DNA of 64,000 bases, taken from the NCBI RefSeq assembly GCF_008704795.1, contig NZ_CP023690.1, positions 9,682,501 to 9,746,500 of the forward strand. Reading direction: 5' to 3'. The notes beneath the pieces are model-generated. The model made no database searches. It saw only the letters and a program-made list of their open reading frames with translations, and was not told the DNA's origin. Of the stretch, positions 8,691-17,651 are shown in pieces (position 1 is the stretch's first letter; each line of letters opens with the position of its first letter). A program made the position numbers and the translations under genes. The stretch comes from Streptomyces spectabilis. Lineage in GTDB: Bacteria > Actinomycetota > Actinomycetes > Streptomycetales > Streptomycetaceae.

Positions 8691-10145
8691 TTGCGCGGTT
8701 CCAGACGCACACGCATATCCCTGCTCGCGGCGGCCACCACGGCCGCCCTGCTCGGCACCGGAGTCACCACCGTCCTCGCAGCCCCGGGCCCGGACGCCGC
8801 CGCCACCCCCGGCGCGTCCGTGGCGAAGGCGGTCCCCACCGAGCGCATCATCGTCGGCTACACCGCACGCGCCGACGAGGCGACCTCCAACACCGAGGCC
8901 CGCGACGACGCCCGCGACAAGGGCGAGGACGTCGGTGAGAGCCTCGACTTCAAGCGGCGCCTCGGCACCGGCGCCGCCCTGGTCGACCTCGGCGACAAGC
9001 TCGGCACCAAGGACGTCAAGGACGTCATGGCCGCCTACGCCGCCGACCCCGACGTCGCCTACGTCGTTCCCGACACCCGCATGTACGCCGCGGCCGCCCC
9101 CGACGACACGTACTACCCCCGGCAGTGGGACCTCTTCGAGGACCGGGCGGGCATGAACGTCCCCGGCGCCTGGGCCAAGGGCGCGACCGGCGAAGGTGTC
9201 AACGTCTCTGTCATCGACACCGGCTACGTCAACCACTCCGACCTGGCCGCGAACGTGGTCTCCGGGTACGACTTCATCTCCGACGCCTGGATGGCCCAGG
9301 ACGGCGGCGGCCGGGACAGCGACCCCGCGGACCCCGGCGACTGGATGAACCGCGGCGAGTGCGGCACGGACCGCAACGGCCAGCCCGTGCCCGCCCGCGA
9401 CACCAACAACTCCTGGCACGGCACCCACGTGGCCGGCACGATCGCCGCGTCCGGCAACAACGCCAAGGGCGTCACCGGCATCGCCCACCGGGCCAAGGTC
9501 CAGCCCGTCCGCGTCCTGGGCAAGTGCGGCGGCACCACGGCGGACATCATCGACGCCATCACCTGGTCCTCCGGCGGCACCGTGCAGGGTGTGACGGGCA
9601 ACCCGTACCCCGCCGACGTCATCAACATGAGCCTGGGCGGTGGCGGCGCCTGTGACGCCGGTACCCAGAGCGCGATCAACGCCGCCGTCAACCGCGGCAC
9701 CACCGTCGTCGTCGCGGCCGGCAACTCCAACGCCAACGCCGCGAACTTCAACCCGGCCAGCTGCAAGAACGTCATCGCCGTCGCGGCCGCCGACCGCCAG
9801 GGCAACCGGGCCGTCTACTCCAACTACGGCAGCGCCGTGGACATCACCGCCCCCGGCGGCGAGACCTCGCCCAACACCGCCGACGGCATCCTGTCCACGC
9901 TGAACTCCGGCACCCGCGGCATCGGCAGCGAGAACTACGTCGCCTACCAGGGCACCAGCATGGCCGCACCGCACATCGCGGGCCTCGCCGCCCTGATGTA
10001 CCAGACGAGCCCCGGCATCACCCCGGCGCAGATCGAGTCGGCCATCAAGAGCAACGCCCGCCCCCTGCCCGGCACCTGCTCCGGCGGCTGCGGCGCGGGC
10101 CTGGCCGACGCGACGACGACCCTGTCCGCACTCGGCGCACGCTGA
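8691..10145 (+). CDS. secreted subtilisin-like serine protease (S8 family)
   Basis: This 484-residue secreted endopeptidase starts with a signal peptide (RGSRRTR, then a hydrophobic Ala/Leu/Thr stretch to about residue 30). An inhibitor_I9-like propeptide follows (residues about 50-135), then the S8 catalytic domain. The triad is Asp176 in SVIDTGYV, His243 in SWHGTHVAGT and Ser423 in GTSMAAPHIAG; the oxyanion Asn is in AAGNSN. The TTG start at 8691 is favoured because GAAAGG lies 7 bp upstream. An alternative GTG at 8676 would swallow that site. No PPC or cell-wall domain follows. A strong hairpin terminator ends the gene. Confidence 0.92.
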   Translation: MRGSRRTRISLLAAATTAALLGTGVTTVLAAPGPDAAATPGASVAKAVPTERIIVGYTARADEATSNTEARDDARDKGEDVGESLDFKRRLGTGAALVDLGDKLGTKDVKDVMAAYAADPDVAYVVPDTRMYAAAAPDDTYYPRQWDLFEDRAGMNVPGAWAKGATGEGVNVSVIDTGYVNHSDLAANVVSGYDFISDAWMAQDGGGRDSDPADPGDWMNRGECGTDRNGQPVPARDTNNSWHGTHVAGTIAASGNNAKGVTGIAHRAKVQPVRVLGKCGGTTADIIDAITWSSGGTVQGVTGNPYPADVINMSLGGGGACDAGTQSAINAAVNRGTTVVVAAGNSNANAANFNPASCKNVIAVAAADRQGNRAVYSNYGSAVDITAPGGETSPNTADGILSTLNSGTRGIGSENYVAYQGTSMAAPHIAGLAALMYQTSPGITPAQIESAIKSNARPLPGTCSGGCGAGLADATTTLSALGAR

Positions 10146-10152
10146 GCCCACC

Positions 10153-10183
10153 GGGGCCCGGTGCCGCGACGGCACCGGGCCCC
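10153..10183. terminator. bidirectional intrinsic terminator-type hairpin
   Basis: Perfect 13-bp stem (GGGGCCCGGTGCC and its complement) with a 5-nt loop, 8 bp after the subtilase stop and between convergent genes. No T-tract, as is common in Streptomyces. Confidence 0.85.
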
Positions 10184-10206
10184 GCCCCGCGTACGCCCAG
10201 CAGCAC

Positions 10207-11244
10207 TCACTGCTCCTTCGGACGCGGTACGGGCAACGAGCCGACGGGACACTCCGCGACGCCCGCCGTGTCCCGCGTGATGGCCTCGGCGTTCTCCGCG
10301 GCCTTGGCCGGGTCCGTGACCCACAGCCGGTAGAAGTCGAACGGGCACTGGGCCACACCCCGTTCGCCCTCGCCCGCCGTGTGCACCCCGGAGTAGCCGC
10401 GGTGCAACAGCTTGAACAGGTGGTTCTGCGACTGGTCACGGGCGCGCGCGTCACGGATCGCGGACACCGACAGCTGGGCGTACTGAATGCCGTACTCCTC
10501 CTCACCGGTCTCGCCCAGCGTCCGCCCGTCGAAGCCGATCAGTGAGGAGTGCCCGAAGAAGGAGTACACGCCGTCGAACCCCGTGGCGTTGGCGACCGCG
10601 ACATAGACGTTGTTCGCCCAGGCCATCGCCTTGGCCATGAGCACCTGCTGCTCCTTGGCCGGGTACATATAGCCCTGGCAGCGCACGATCAGCTCGGCGC
10701 CCTTCATCGCGCAGTCCCGCCAGATCTCGGGGTAGTTGCCGTCGTCACAGACGATCAGCGAGATCTTCATGCCCTTGGGGCCCTCGGTCACGCGCGTGGT
10801 GTCCCCCGGGTACCAGCCCTCGATCGGGCACCACGGGAAGATCTTCCGGTACGTCTGCGCGATCCGGCCCCGGTCGTCGATGAGCACCAGCGTGTTGTAC
10901 GGCGGCTTGTGCGGGTGGTCCTCGTGGCGCTCGCCGGTCAGTGAGAAGACGCCCCAGACGCCCGCCTCGCGGCAGGCGGCGGCGAAGACGTCGGTCTCCT
11001 CGCCGGGCACGCGGGACGCGGTGTCCAGCATCTCGTCCGGGTCGTACATGATGCCGTGGGTGGAGTACTCGGGGAAGACGACGAGATCCATCCCCGGCAG
11101 GCCGACCTTGACGCCCCTCACCATCTCGGCGATCTTCCGCGCGTTGTCAAGGACCTCGGCCCTGGTGTGGAGCCGGGGCATCTTGTAGTTCACGACTGCG
11201 ACCCCGACAGTGTCCGGGCCGGAGGAGATGTCGCCATGGCGCAT
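10207..11244 (-). CDS. amiE: aliphatic amidase (nitrilase superfamily)
   Basis: This 345-residue acylamide amidohydrolase (EC 3.5.1.4 type) hydrolyses short aliphatic amides to acid plus ammonia in the cytoplasm. The catalytic triad sits at exactly the positions known for the family: Glu59 ([10 protein letters not shown]), Lys134 (TYRKIFPW) and Cys166 ([12 protein letters not shown]). Length and C-terminal extension ([13 protein letters not shown]) also match AmiE rather than formamidase. ATG 11244 has GGAAGGAG upstream. It stands alone; no amide transporter or regulator gene (amiC/amiR type) adjoins it. Confidence 0.95.
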   Translation of the reverse strand: MRHGDISSGPDTVGVAVVNYKMPRLHTRAEVLDNARKIAEMVRGVKVGLPGMDLVVFPEYSTHGIMYDPDEMLDTASRVPGEETDVFAAACREAGVWGVFSLTGERHEDHPHKPPYNTLVLIDDRGRIAQTYRKIFPWCPIEGWYPGDTTRVTEGPKGMKISLIVCDDGNYPEIWRDCAMKGAELIVRCQGYMYPAKEQQVLMAKAMAWANNVYVAVANATGFDGVYSFFGHSSLIGFDGRTLGETGEEEYGIQYAQLSVSAIRDARARDQSQNHLFKLLHRGYSGVHTAGEGERGVAQCPFDFYRLWVTDPAKAAENAEAITRDTAGVAECPVGSLPVPRPKEQ

Positions 11245-11489
11245 CGTCCGCTCCTTCCGTTGCGTTGCCGTACGAGGGTGTCCCCGCCCAGACAAGCGCC
11301 CGGCCCGTCGGCATGACAAGCGTTCCGACAGCGAACGGCCACAGCCGACGTCCGGCCCGAGGCCGGTGCGGATGAACGGGTGAAACCCGCCGCGTACGGG
11401 CCCCCGAACAGATGACCACGAGCGGTCCGGGGTACGTACTCGGGCGCTCGGGCCCACCCGTGGGCCCCCGGCCGCCGAAGGACGTCATC

Positions 11490-13154
11490 ATGCCGGAACC
11501 CCGTCCCCCACGACGCCGGGGCGGCGCGCTGCGCGCGCTGGTCCTCGCGTTGTCCGCCCTCCTCACTGCAACCGCCGCCGTCGCCGTACCGGCGGCGGGC
11601 GCCGACGAAAGCGGCCGTCCGACGGCGCGTGGCCCGGCGGCCGACAGACCGGTCGTCGTCACCGACCACGGGCCGGTGCGGGGCCGCTCCCACGACGCGT
11701 ACGACACCTTCGAGGGGATCCCCTTCGCCGCACCGCCGACCGGGCCGCTGCGCTGGCGCGACCCGCGGCCCGCGCGGCCCTGGCAGGGGGTGCGCGACGC
11801 GGGCGCCCCCGGCCCGCAGTGTCCGCAGTTCCCGATGCTCGGGTCCGGTCCGGCCACCGGCTCTGAGGACTGCCTCACCCTGAACGTGACCGCACCGTCG
11901 TCCCCGGCGCCGGGCCGGGGACGGCCGGTCATGGTGTGGGTGCACGGCGGCGCCTTCACGTTCGGCTCGGGCTCCACGTACCGCGCCGAGCGCCTCGCCG
12001 TGCGGGGCGACACCGTGGTCGTGACGCTCAACTACCGGCTCGGCGTCCTCGGCTTCTTCGGCCACCCGGAGCTGCGCGGCGCGACGAACTTCGGCCTCGC
12101 CGACCAGCGTGCGGCGCTGCGCTGGGTGCGGGCGAACGCGGCGCGCTTCGGCGGCGACCCGGGCCGCGTGACGCTGTTCGGCGAGTCCGCGGGGGCGCTG
12201 AGCACCTGCGCGCACCTCACGTCGCCGAAGTCCGCCGGACTCTTCCAGCGGGCCGCGCTGCAGAGCGGGTCCTGCATGACCGCGTTCCCGCGCGGCGCCG
12301 TCGTCCCCGCACAGCCCCGCTACGAGCCGTTCGTACCGCGGAGCCGTACGGAGACCGCGGGCGTGGCCGCGGCCGCCACGCTCGGCTGCGTGCGGCCGGG
12401 CGACACGCTCGACTGCCTGCGCCGTCTGAGCACCGACGAACTGGTGACACCCGCCCTGATGCAGACGTTCTCCCTCGTCTCCTACGGCGGTGGCGGACTG
12501 CCCCTGCGCCCCGACCGGGCCCTGGAGAAGGGGCGTTTCCACCGCGTCCCCGTGGTGCAGGGAACCAATCGGGACGAGATGCGGCTCTTCCTCGCCCTGA
12601 CCCAGTCGACGACCCCGATCCCTGACGCCCGCGCGTACCGGGCCCGCCTCGCCCACTCCTTCGGCGCGTCGGCGCCGGCCGTCGAGGCGCGGTACCCGCT
12701 GGCCGATCACCCCTCGCCGGGCCTCGCGTGGGCCGCCCTGGTGACCGACGCCTCGTTCACCTGCGGCGCGCTGCGGGCGGACCGCGCCCTGGCCGCGCGC
12801 GTACCCACGTACGCCTATCTGTTCAGCGACGCGAACGCGCCGCGCCTGCCGGGCCTGCCGGTGGTGGCGGGCTATCCCTACGGGGCGGCCCACGGCTTCG
12901 AGCTGGCTTACCTCTTCCCCAGGGCCACGGTGCCGGAGTTCACCCCGGAACAGCGCGCCCTGGCCGACCACATGACGGCCTACTGGACCCGCTTCGCCAC
13001 CACCGGCGACCCGAACTCCCCGGACACCCCCGAGTGGCCCCGCTTCGGCCCCGGCCCGACCGTGCAGTCCCTGGCACCCGGCGCGGGCGGCATCCGCCCG
13101 GTGGACGCCGCCGCCGCACACCACTGCGCGTTCTGGGACCGGCTGGCCGACTGA
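11490..13154 (+). CDS. secreted type B carboxylesterase
   Basis: This 554-residue esterase has an N-terminal signal peptide (Arg-rich start, hydrophobic core about residues 14-36). The fold signature is EDCLTLNV and MVWVHGGAFTFGS with the oxyanion HGG. The nucleophile is Ser233 in FGESAGALS. The acidic residue is likely the Glu in GTNRDEMRLF, and the catalytic His is likely in GAAHGFELAYLFP. ATG 11490 has GAAGGA 7 bp upstream; an earlier in-frame ATG at 11412 would precede the signal peptide with unlikely sequence. It hydrolyses carboxylic esters outside the cell; the substrate is unknown. Confidence 0.92.
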   Translation: MPEPRPPRRRGGALRALVLALSALLTATAAVAVPAAGADESGRPTARGPAADRPVVVTDHGPVRGRSHDAYDTFEGIPFAAPPTGPLRWRDPRPARPWQGVRDAGAPGPQCPQFPMLGSGPATGSEDCLTLNVTAPSSPAPGRGRPVMVWVHGGAFTFGSGSTYRAERLAVRGDTVVVTLNYRLGVLGFFGHPELRGATNFGLADQRAALRWVRANAARFGGDPGRVTLFGESAGALSTCAHLTSPKSAGLFQRAALQSGSCMTAFPRGAVVPAQPRYEPFVPRSRTETAGVAAAATLGCVRPGDTLDCLRRLSTDELVTPALMQTFSLVSYGGGGLPLRPDRALEKGRFHRVPVVQGTNRDEMRLFLALTQSTTPIPDARAYRARLAHSFGASAPAVEARYPLADHPSPGLAWAALVTDASFTCGALRADRALAARVPTYAYLFSDANAPRLPGLPVVAGYPYGAAHGFELAYLFPRATVPEFTPEQRALADHMTAYWTRFATTGDPNSPDTPEWPRFGPGPTVQSLAPGAGGIRPVDAAAAHHCAFWDRLAD

Positions 13155-13168
13155 CGGCATGAGCCCCC

Positions 13169-13217
13169 GCCTGGCCCCGGAGATGATGCCCACCGGCCTG
13201 GGCCAGGCACCGGGGCC
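13169..13217 (+). terminator. possible terminator after the esterase (overlapping stems)
   Basis: GCCTGGCCC (13169-13177) pairs with GGGCCAGGC (13200-13208), and an alternative GGCCCCGG (13173-13180) pairs with CCGGGGCC (13210-13217). It lies in the 81-bp gap before the PTS genes. The long loop makes it only a moderate candidate. Confidence 0.4.
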
Positions 13218-13235
13218 TGTGGAACGATCAGCTCC

Positions 13236-14024
13236 ATGGTGTCTGTGAGTGATCTGTTGCCCAGTGAGGCGATCCGGCTCGGCGCCGCCGCCGAGGACTG
13301 GCGCGGTGCCGTCCGGGCTGCGGGCGAGCTGCTGGTGGCGACCGGAAGCAGCACCGACACGTACACCGCCGAGATGATCCGGAGCGTCGAGGACAACGGT
13401 CCGTACATCGTGCTCGCGCCGGGTTTCGCCTTCGCGCACGCACGGCCCTCGCCCGCGGTACTGCGTACGCGGATGTCCTGGGTGCGGCTCGCGCGGCCGG
13501 TGGAGTTCGGGCACGAGACGAACGACCCCGTCGACCTGGTCGTCGCGCTTGCCGCGCGGGACGCCTCGCAGCACACCGAGGCGATGGCCTCGCTGGCCCG
13601 GCTGCTCGCCGATCCGGAGACCGAGCGGGCCCTGCGGGAGGCGCCCACGCCGCAGGCCCTGCGGGCCCTCCTCGCGGGGGAGGAGCCGGGACCCGTGCGG
13701 GGCAAGGCGGCGGAAGGCGCCGCGACCGGCGGCCGCACCGTGCACAAGATCCTCACCGTCTGCGGCAACGGCCTGGGCACCAGCCTGTTCCTGAAGAACA
13801 CCCTGGAGCAGGTCCTCGACCGCTGGGGGTGGAGCCGGTACGTGACCGTGGAGGCGACCGACACCATCTCCGCCAAGGGCAAGGCGGCGGAGGCCGTCGC
13901 GATCCTCACGTCCCGCGAGATCGCCAGGACCCTCGGCGACGTCGGCATCCCCGTGAAGGTCGTGGACGACTTCACCTCCGCCGCGGAGGCCGACCGGGTG
14001 CTGCGGGACACGTACGACGTGTGA
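13236..14024 (+). CDS. PTS ascorbate-type EIIA-EIIB fusion
   Basis: This 262-residue cytoplasmic phosphotransfer protein fuses an EIIA domain of the mannitol/fructose/ascorbate class (residues about 5-148; phospho-His68 in GFAFAHARPSP) to an EIIB domain (about 168-262; phospho-Cys176 in ILTVCGNGLGTSLF). In Enterobacteria these are separate UlaC and UlaB proteins. It passes phosphate from HPr to the incoming sugar. The EIIC gene follows 48 bp downstream on the same strand and completes the permease. The ATG at 13236 has only a weak ribosome site. No regulator or ascorbate catabolic genes are next to it. Confidence 0.9.
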   Translation: MVSVSDLLPSEAIRLGAAAEDWRGAVRAAGELLVATGSSTDTYTAEMIRSVEDNGPYIVLAPGFAFAHARPSPAVLRTRMSWVRLARPVEFGHETNDPVDLVVALAARDASQHTEAMASLARLLADPETERALREAPTPQALRALLAGEEPGPVRGKAAEGAATGGRTVHKILTVCGNGLGTSLFLKNTLEQVLDRWGWSRYVTVEATDTISAKGKAAEAVAILTSREIARTLGDVGIPVKVVDDFTSAAEADRVLRDTYDV

Positions 14025-14072
14025 GCGCGGCACCGCACGCGACAACAGCGAAGAAGCAGGAGGTGGGACGTC

Positions 14073-15635
14073 GTGGACTGGCTGGTGTCGGTGGCGAAGT
14101 TCCTGGTCGATGAAATCCTCAGCCAGCCCGCGTACTTGATCGGGCTCATCACGGCCGCCGGTCTGATCGCCCTGCGCAAGTCGGCGGGGCAGGTCCTCGG
14201 CGGCGCGATCAAGGCGACGCTCGGCTTCCTGCTGATCGGCGCGGGCGCGGGCCTCGTGGTGGCCGCCCTCGCGCCGCTCGGCGAGATGATCCAGGGGTCG
14301 ACGGGTGCGCACGGCGTGATCCCGACGAACGAGGCCATCGTCGGCATCGCCCAGGCCGAGTACGGCTCGCGGGTGGCCTGGCTGATGATCCTCGGCTTCG
14401 CGGTCAGCCTCGTGCTCGCCCGCTTCACGCCGCTGCGCTATGTCTTCCTGACGGGCCATCACATGCTGTTCATGGCCACGCTCCTGACGGTGGTGCTGGC
14501 CACCGCCGGACAGGAGTCGTGGGTCGTGGTCGTCGTGGGCGGGGTCCTGCTCGGCATCCTGCTGGTGGCGATGCCCGCCTTCGCCCACCCGTGGACCAAG
14601 CGCGTCACCGGCAACAACACCGTCGCGATCGGTCACTTCGGCACCGCGGGCTACGTCGTCGCCGGGGCCGCGGGGCAGGTCGTCGGTCGGCGCAGCCGCT
14701 CCACCGAGGACATGAAGCTGCCCGAGGGCCTGCGCTTCCTGCGGGACTCGATGGTCGCCACGGCCCTGTCGATGGTGCTCATCTACGTGATCATGTCGCT
14801 GGTGTTCCTCGCCAAGGCGGGCAAGGAGGCCGCGTTCAAGGCGTTCGCCACCGACGGCGGTCCAGCGGCCCCCGGCATCGGCGCGTACGTCATGCAATCG
14901 ATCATGCAGGGCCTCCAGTTCGGCATCGCCGTCGCCGTGATCCTCTTCGGCGTACGGACCATCCTCGGCGAGCTCGTGCCCGCCTTCCAGGGCATCGCGA
15001 ACAGGCTGGTGCCGGGCGCGGTGCCCTCGCTGGACGCGCCGATCGTCTTCCCGTACGCGCAGAACGCCGTCCTCATCGGCTTCATCTCCAGCTTCGTCGG
15101 CGGTCTGGTCAGCCTCGGCCTGCTCGCCTGGATCCTCGAACCGGCCTTCGGCCTCGCTCTGGTCCTGCCCGGCCTGGTGCCGCACTTCTTCACCGGCGGA
15201 GCGGCGGGCGTGTACGGCAACGCCACCGGAGGCCGACGCGGCGCGGTGGTCGGCGCCTTCCTCAACGGCGTCCTCATCACGTTCCTGCCCGCGCTGCTCC
15301 TGGAGGTCCTCGGCGCCTTCGGCAAGGAGAACACGACGTTCGGCGACGCGGACTTCGGCTGGTTCGGCGCCCTCATCGGCAACGCCGCCAAGGCCGGGAC
15401 GGCGGGAGGCGTCGTCCTGATGCTGCTGCTCGGCGCGGTGATCCTGGCCGGGGCCATCGTCATGCAGAAGCGGGTCGTGGAAACGGGCTGGGACCCGGGC
15501 GCCCGCCGCGACGCGCTCCTGCCCCGCGAGGAACCGCCGCCCTCCACGGCACCCGCCGCCCCGACCACCGCGTACGGAAAGATCGCCCCGCCCCCGGGCG
15601 CACCGAGACCACCCGCGCCGCCGAGCACGGACTGA
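14073..15635 (+). CDS. ulaA: PTS ascorbate-specific EIIC (SgaT/UlaA family permease)
   Basis: This 520-residue integral membrane permease has about ten to eleven hydrophobic segments and starts GTG with an AGGAGGTGG-type site upstream. Family features include GLIALRKSAGQVLGGAIKA near residues 30-48, GHHMLFMA (about 129-136), GNNTVAIGHFGTAGY (about 179-193) and PHFFTGGAAGVYGNATGGRR (about 370-390). The last 50 residues form a Pro/Ala-rich tail absent from the classic proteins. Together with the upstream EIIAB fusion it imports and phosphorylates L-ascorbate or a related sugar acid. The substrate assignment rests on family only. Confidence 0.9.
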   Translation: MDWLVSVAKFLVDEILSQPAYLIGLITAAGLIALRKSAGQVLGGAIKATLGFLLIGAGAGLVVAALAPLGEMIQGSTGAHGVIPTNEAIVGIAQAEYGSRVAWLMILGFAVSLVLARFTPLRYVFLTGHHMLFMATLLTVVLATAGQESWVVVVVGGVLLGILLVAMPAFAHPWTKRVTGNNTVAIGHFGTAGYVVAGAAGQVVGRRSRSTEDMKLPEGLRFLRDSMVATALSMVLIYVIMSLVFLAKAGKEAAFKAFATDGGPAAPGIGAYVMQSIMQGLQFGIAVAVILFGVRTILGELVPAFQGIANRLVPGAVPSLDAPIVFPYAQNAVLIGFISSFVGGLVSLGLLAWILEPAFGLALVLPGLVPHFFTGGAAGVYGNATGGRRGAVVGAFLNGVLITFLPALLLEVLGAFGKENTTFGDADFGWFGALIGNAAKAGTAGGVVLMLLLGAVILAGAIVMQKRVVETGWDPGARRDALLPREEPPPSTAPAAPTTAYGKIAPPPGAPRPPAPPSTD

Positions 15636-15703
15636 CGCCCCAGGGGCCATCGTGCCCCGCACGCCCTGGCGCGCGCCGCCCCGGCCCTCCGGGGAGCGGT
15701 CAT

Positions 15704-15895
15704 GTGCGCTCGTGCGGGGTGCCGCGGCAGATCCTGACCGAGACCGAGGCCAAGCGGCGCATCGTCGGGCTCAACCTGCGGGTATGGCGCCACGCGGAGA
15801 ACGCGCAGAGCGCCGCTGTCGCGTGGACGACGGTCCGCCTGCTCGCCCAGCCGTACGCGAGCCGGCTGGGCTACCTCGAGGAGTGGCAGGCGTAG
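15704..15895 (+). pseudogene. C-terminal remnant of a DUF6221-type protein
   Basis: The frame encodes QILTETEAKRRIVGL and, after an Ala-rich helix, VRLLAQPYASRLGYLEEW. This matches my memory of the end of the Streptomyces DUF6221 family (AEVEAKRRII ... LLALPYxDHPDYREEW). The roughly 80-residue N-terminal half of that family is absent. A GTG at 15704 with GGGAG upstream could allow a 63-residue product, but a decayed fragment is more likely. Confidence 0.55.
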
Positions 15896-15941
15896 CCGCG
15901 CGGGGTGACCGGGGGCTGCTCCTGCCCCTTGCGGGCTCGCG

Positions 15942-17399
15942 CTACACCGGTGCCCGGAAGCCGCCGATCTCTCGCTCGAGCAGCTCGGCAAGGCGCAGCG
16001 GGGTGCGGTCCTCGAGCATCGGGCCGATGAGCTGCACCCCCACCGGAAGGCCTTCGGGGGACCGGCCCGCGGGAATGGCGGTGGCGGGCAGGCCGGGCAT
16101 GGTGGCCACACCGGCCCAGACGAGCTGATCGAAGTAGGGGTGGCCGACGCCGTCGATGTCGAGTCGGCGGCGCAACGGATCGGGGTCGTGGTCGTGCGGG
16201 AACGCCGGGGTGGGCGTGATCGGACACACCACGGTGTCGAACTCGGCGAAGAGCTGCCGCCAGGCGTGGCGGTGCAGCTCGCGGCGGCTGTTCGCCTCCA
16301 TCCAGTCGCGGTGGCTGAACACCATGGCGCGCAGCCGCGTGGCGTCGAGGCTCTGGTCGTCCTCGCTCAGCTCGGCGGCCCGGATCCGCAGCTGCTCGTA
16401 CCCCTCGACGGGAAAGCGCGCGACGGAGCCGGAGATCAGCAACTGCGTGTAGAGCACCCCGGCCTCGGCCAGGTCGGGCAGCAGCGGACTGTGCCGTTCG
16501 ACGCGGGCGCCGCCGTCGATCAGGGCGTCGGCCACCCGCTGCACGCCCGCCCGTACGGCGGACCCGGTCGGGATGAGCGGGTGTTCGTCGAGGACCAGGA
16601 CCCGGAAGTCGCGGAGCCGCTCGTGTCGGGCGGGCGGCAGCGTCACGTCGTGGGCCACGCCGAGCGTCAGCGGGTCCGGTCCTGCCATGACGTCGAGCAG
16701 GAGCGAGAGGTCGCGGGCCGTGCGCGCCATCGGCCCGACGACGGCGAGGTCGGACTCGACGGGCAGGGCGGGCCCTGGCGGCGGGACCATGCCGCGGGAC
16801 GCCGCGAGGCCGAGTGTCGGCTTGTGCGCGTAGACGCCGCAGAAGTGGGCGGGGGTGCGCAACGAACCGGCGATGTCGGAGCCGATGGACAGCGCGCCGA
16901 ATCCACAGGCGAGGGCCGCCGCCGATCCGCCGGAGGAGCCACCTGACGTACGGCCGTGGTCCCACGGGTTGTTGGTGGTGCCGTAGATCTCGTTGAAGCT
17001 CTGCACATCCTGCAGGCCCAAGGGCACGTTGGTCTTGCCGAGTATGACCGCGCCCGCGTCCTTGAGCCGCGACACCTGCACCGCGTCCTCGGCCGGTACG
17101 AAGTCCCGGTGCGGCGGCATGCCCCAAGTCGTGGGCAGTCCGGCCATGTCGAAGGACTCCTTGACCGTGACCGGGAGGCCGAGCAGCGGCCGGTCCTCAC
17201 CGCGGGCACGCGCTTCGTCCGCGTCGCGCGCGGCGGCCCGCGCACGGTCGAAGTCCGGCACGCAGATCGCGTTGACCGCCGTGTCGTCCCGCTCGATACG
17301 GGCGATCGCCTCGTCGGTCAGTTCCGCCGAGGACACCTCACCCGCGCGCAGCGCGGCCATGAGTTCTTCGGCCGTCTGAAAAATCCGTTCCGTGAACAT
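15942..17399 (-). CDS. amidase-signature family hydrolase
   Basis: This 485-residue enzyme is of the amidase signature family. The Ser-cisSer-Lys triad can be placed: Lys80 in LPVTVKES, cis-Ser at 155/156 in GRTSGGSSGGSAAA, and nucleophile Ser179 in SIGSDIAGSLRTPA, where Ala replaces the usual Gly before Gly-Ser. The C-terminal half carries PITPTPAFPHDHDP and MPGLPATAIPAGRSPEGLPV, typical of bacterial amidases acting on small amides. ATG 17399 starts directly before the first helix. It stands alone; no GatA partners are present, so it is a catabolic or detoxifying amidase rather than the tRNA amidotransferase. Confidence 0.92.
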   Translation of the reverse strand: MFTERIFQTAEELMAALRAGEVSSAELTDEAIARIERDDTAVNAICVPDFDRARAAARDADEARARGEDRPLLGLPVTVKESFDMAGLPTTWGMPPHRDFVPAEDAVQVSRLKDAGAVILGKTNVPLGLQDVQSFNEIYGTTNNPWDHGRTSGGSSGGSAAALACGFGALSIGSDIAGSLRTPAHFCGVYAHKPTLGLAASRGMVPPPGPALPVESDLAVVGPMARTARDLSLLLDVMAGPDPLTLGVAHDVTLPPARHERLRDFRVLVLDEHPLIPTGSAVRAGVQRVADALIDGGARVERHSPLLPDLAEAGVLYTQLLISGSVARFPVEGYEQLRIRAAELSEDDQSLDATRLRAMVFSHRDWMEANSRRELHRHAWRQLFAEFDTVVCPITPTPAFPHDHDPDPLRRRLDIDGVGHPYFDQLVWAGVATMPGLPATAIPAGRSPEGLPVGVQLIGPMLEDRTPLRLAELLEREIGGFRAPV

Positions 17400-17531
17400 G
17401 AATCGGACAGTACGGGGCCCTCGGTGAAGCCATAAAACGCCTCTTCGCGCAACGGGACGAACCGGCGAGCCAGCCCGGTCCGGTGCAGTCCGGTGACTAC
17501 GCCGGTGCCGACCCGACCAGCGGCCCCCAAC

Positions 17532-17545
17532 GCGTCATATGACGC
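17532..17545. promoter_or_regulatory. 14-bp perfect palindrome GCGTCATATGACGC
   Basis: It lies in the divergent gap between the amidase gene and the beta-propeller gene, 107 bp before the latter. It has the look of an operator, but palindromes this short are expected by chance a few times in 64 kb. Confidence 0.3.
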
Positions 17546-17651
17546 ACCGACCCCGCAGCGCCGTCTTGACCCCACTGCTCCCTCGCGGTTGCATGCCTGT
17601 GGTCCTCTGGTGAGGAACTGGAGGAGAAGCCGTGTCCTTCTTGGGGGGAAA

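Noticed and set aside
5335..8712. Very long minus-strand open frame (over 1100 codons) opposite the LAL regulator
   Set aside because: It is the antisense of a clear LuxR/ATPase gene; the translation is low-complexity Gly/Arg/Gln-rich with no domain and no ribosome site.
11190..15662. Minus-strand frame of about 1490 codons across the esterase and PTS genes
   Set aside because: Antisense shadow of three well-supported plus-strand genes; composition is Gly/Arg/His-rich without motifs.
17532..17545. GCGTCATATGACGC as a strong operator finding
   Set aside because: A 14-bp palindrome is expected a few times by chance in this length, and no regulator gene adjoins it. Kept only as a low-confidence site.
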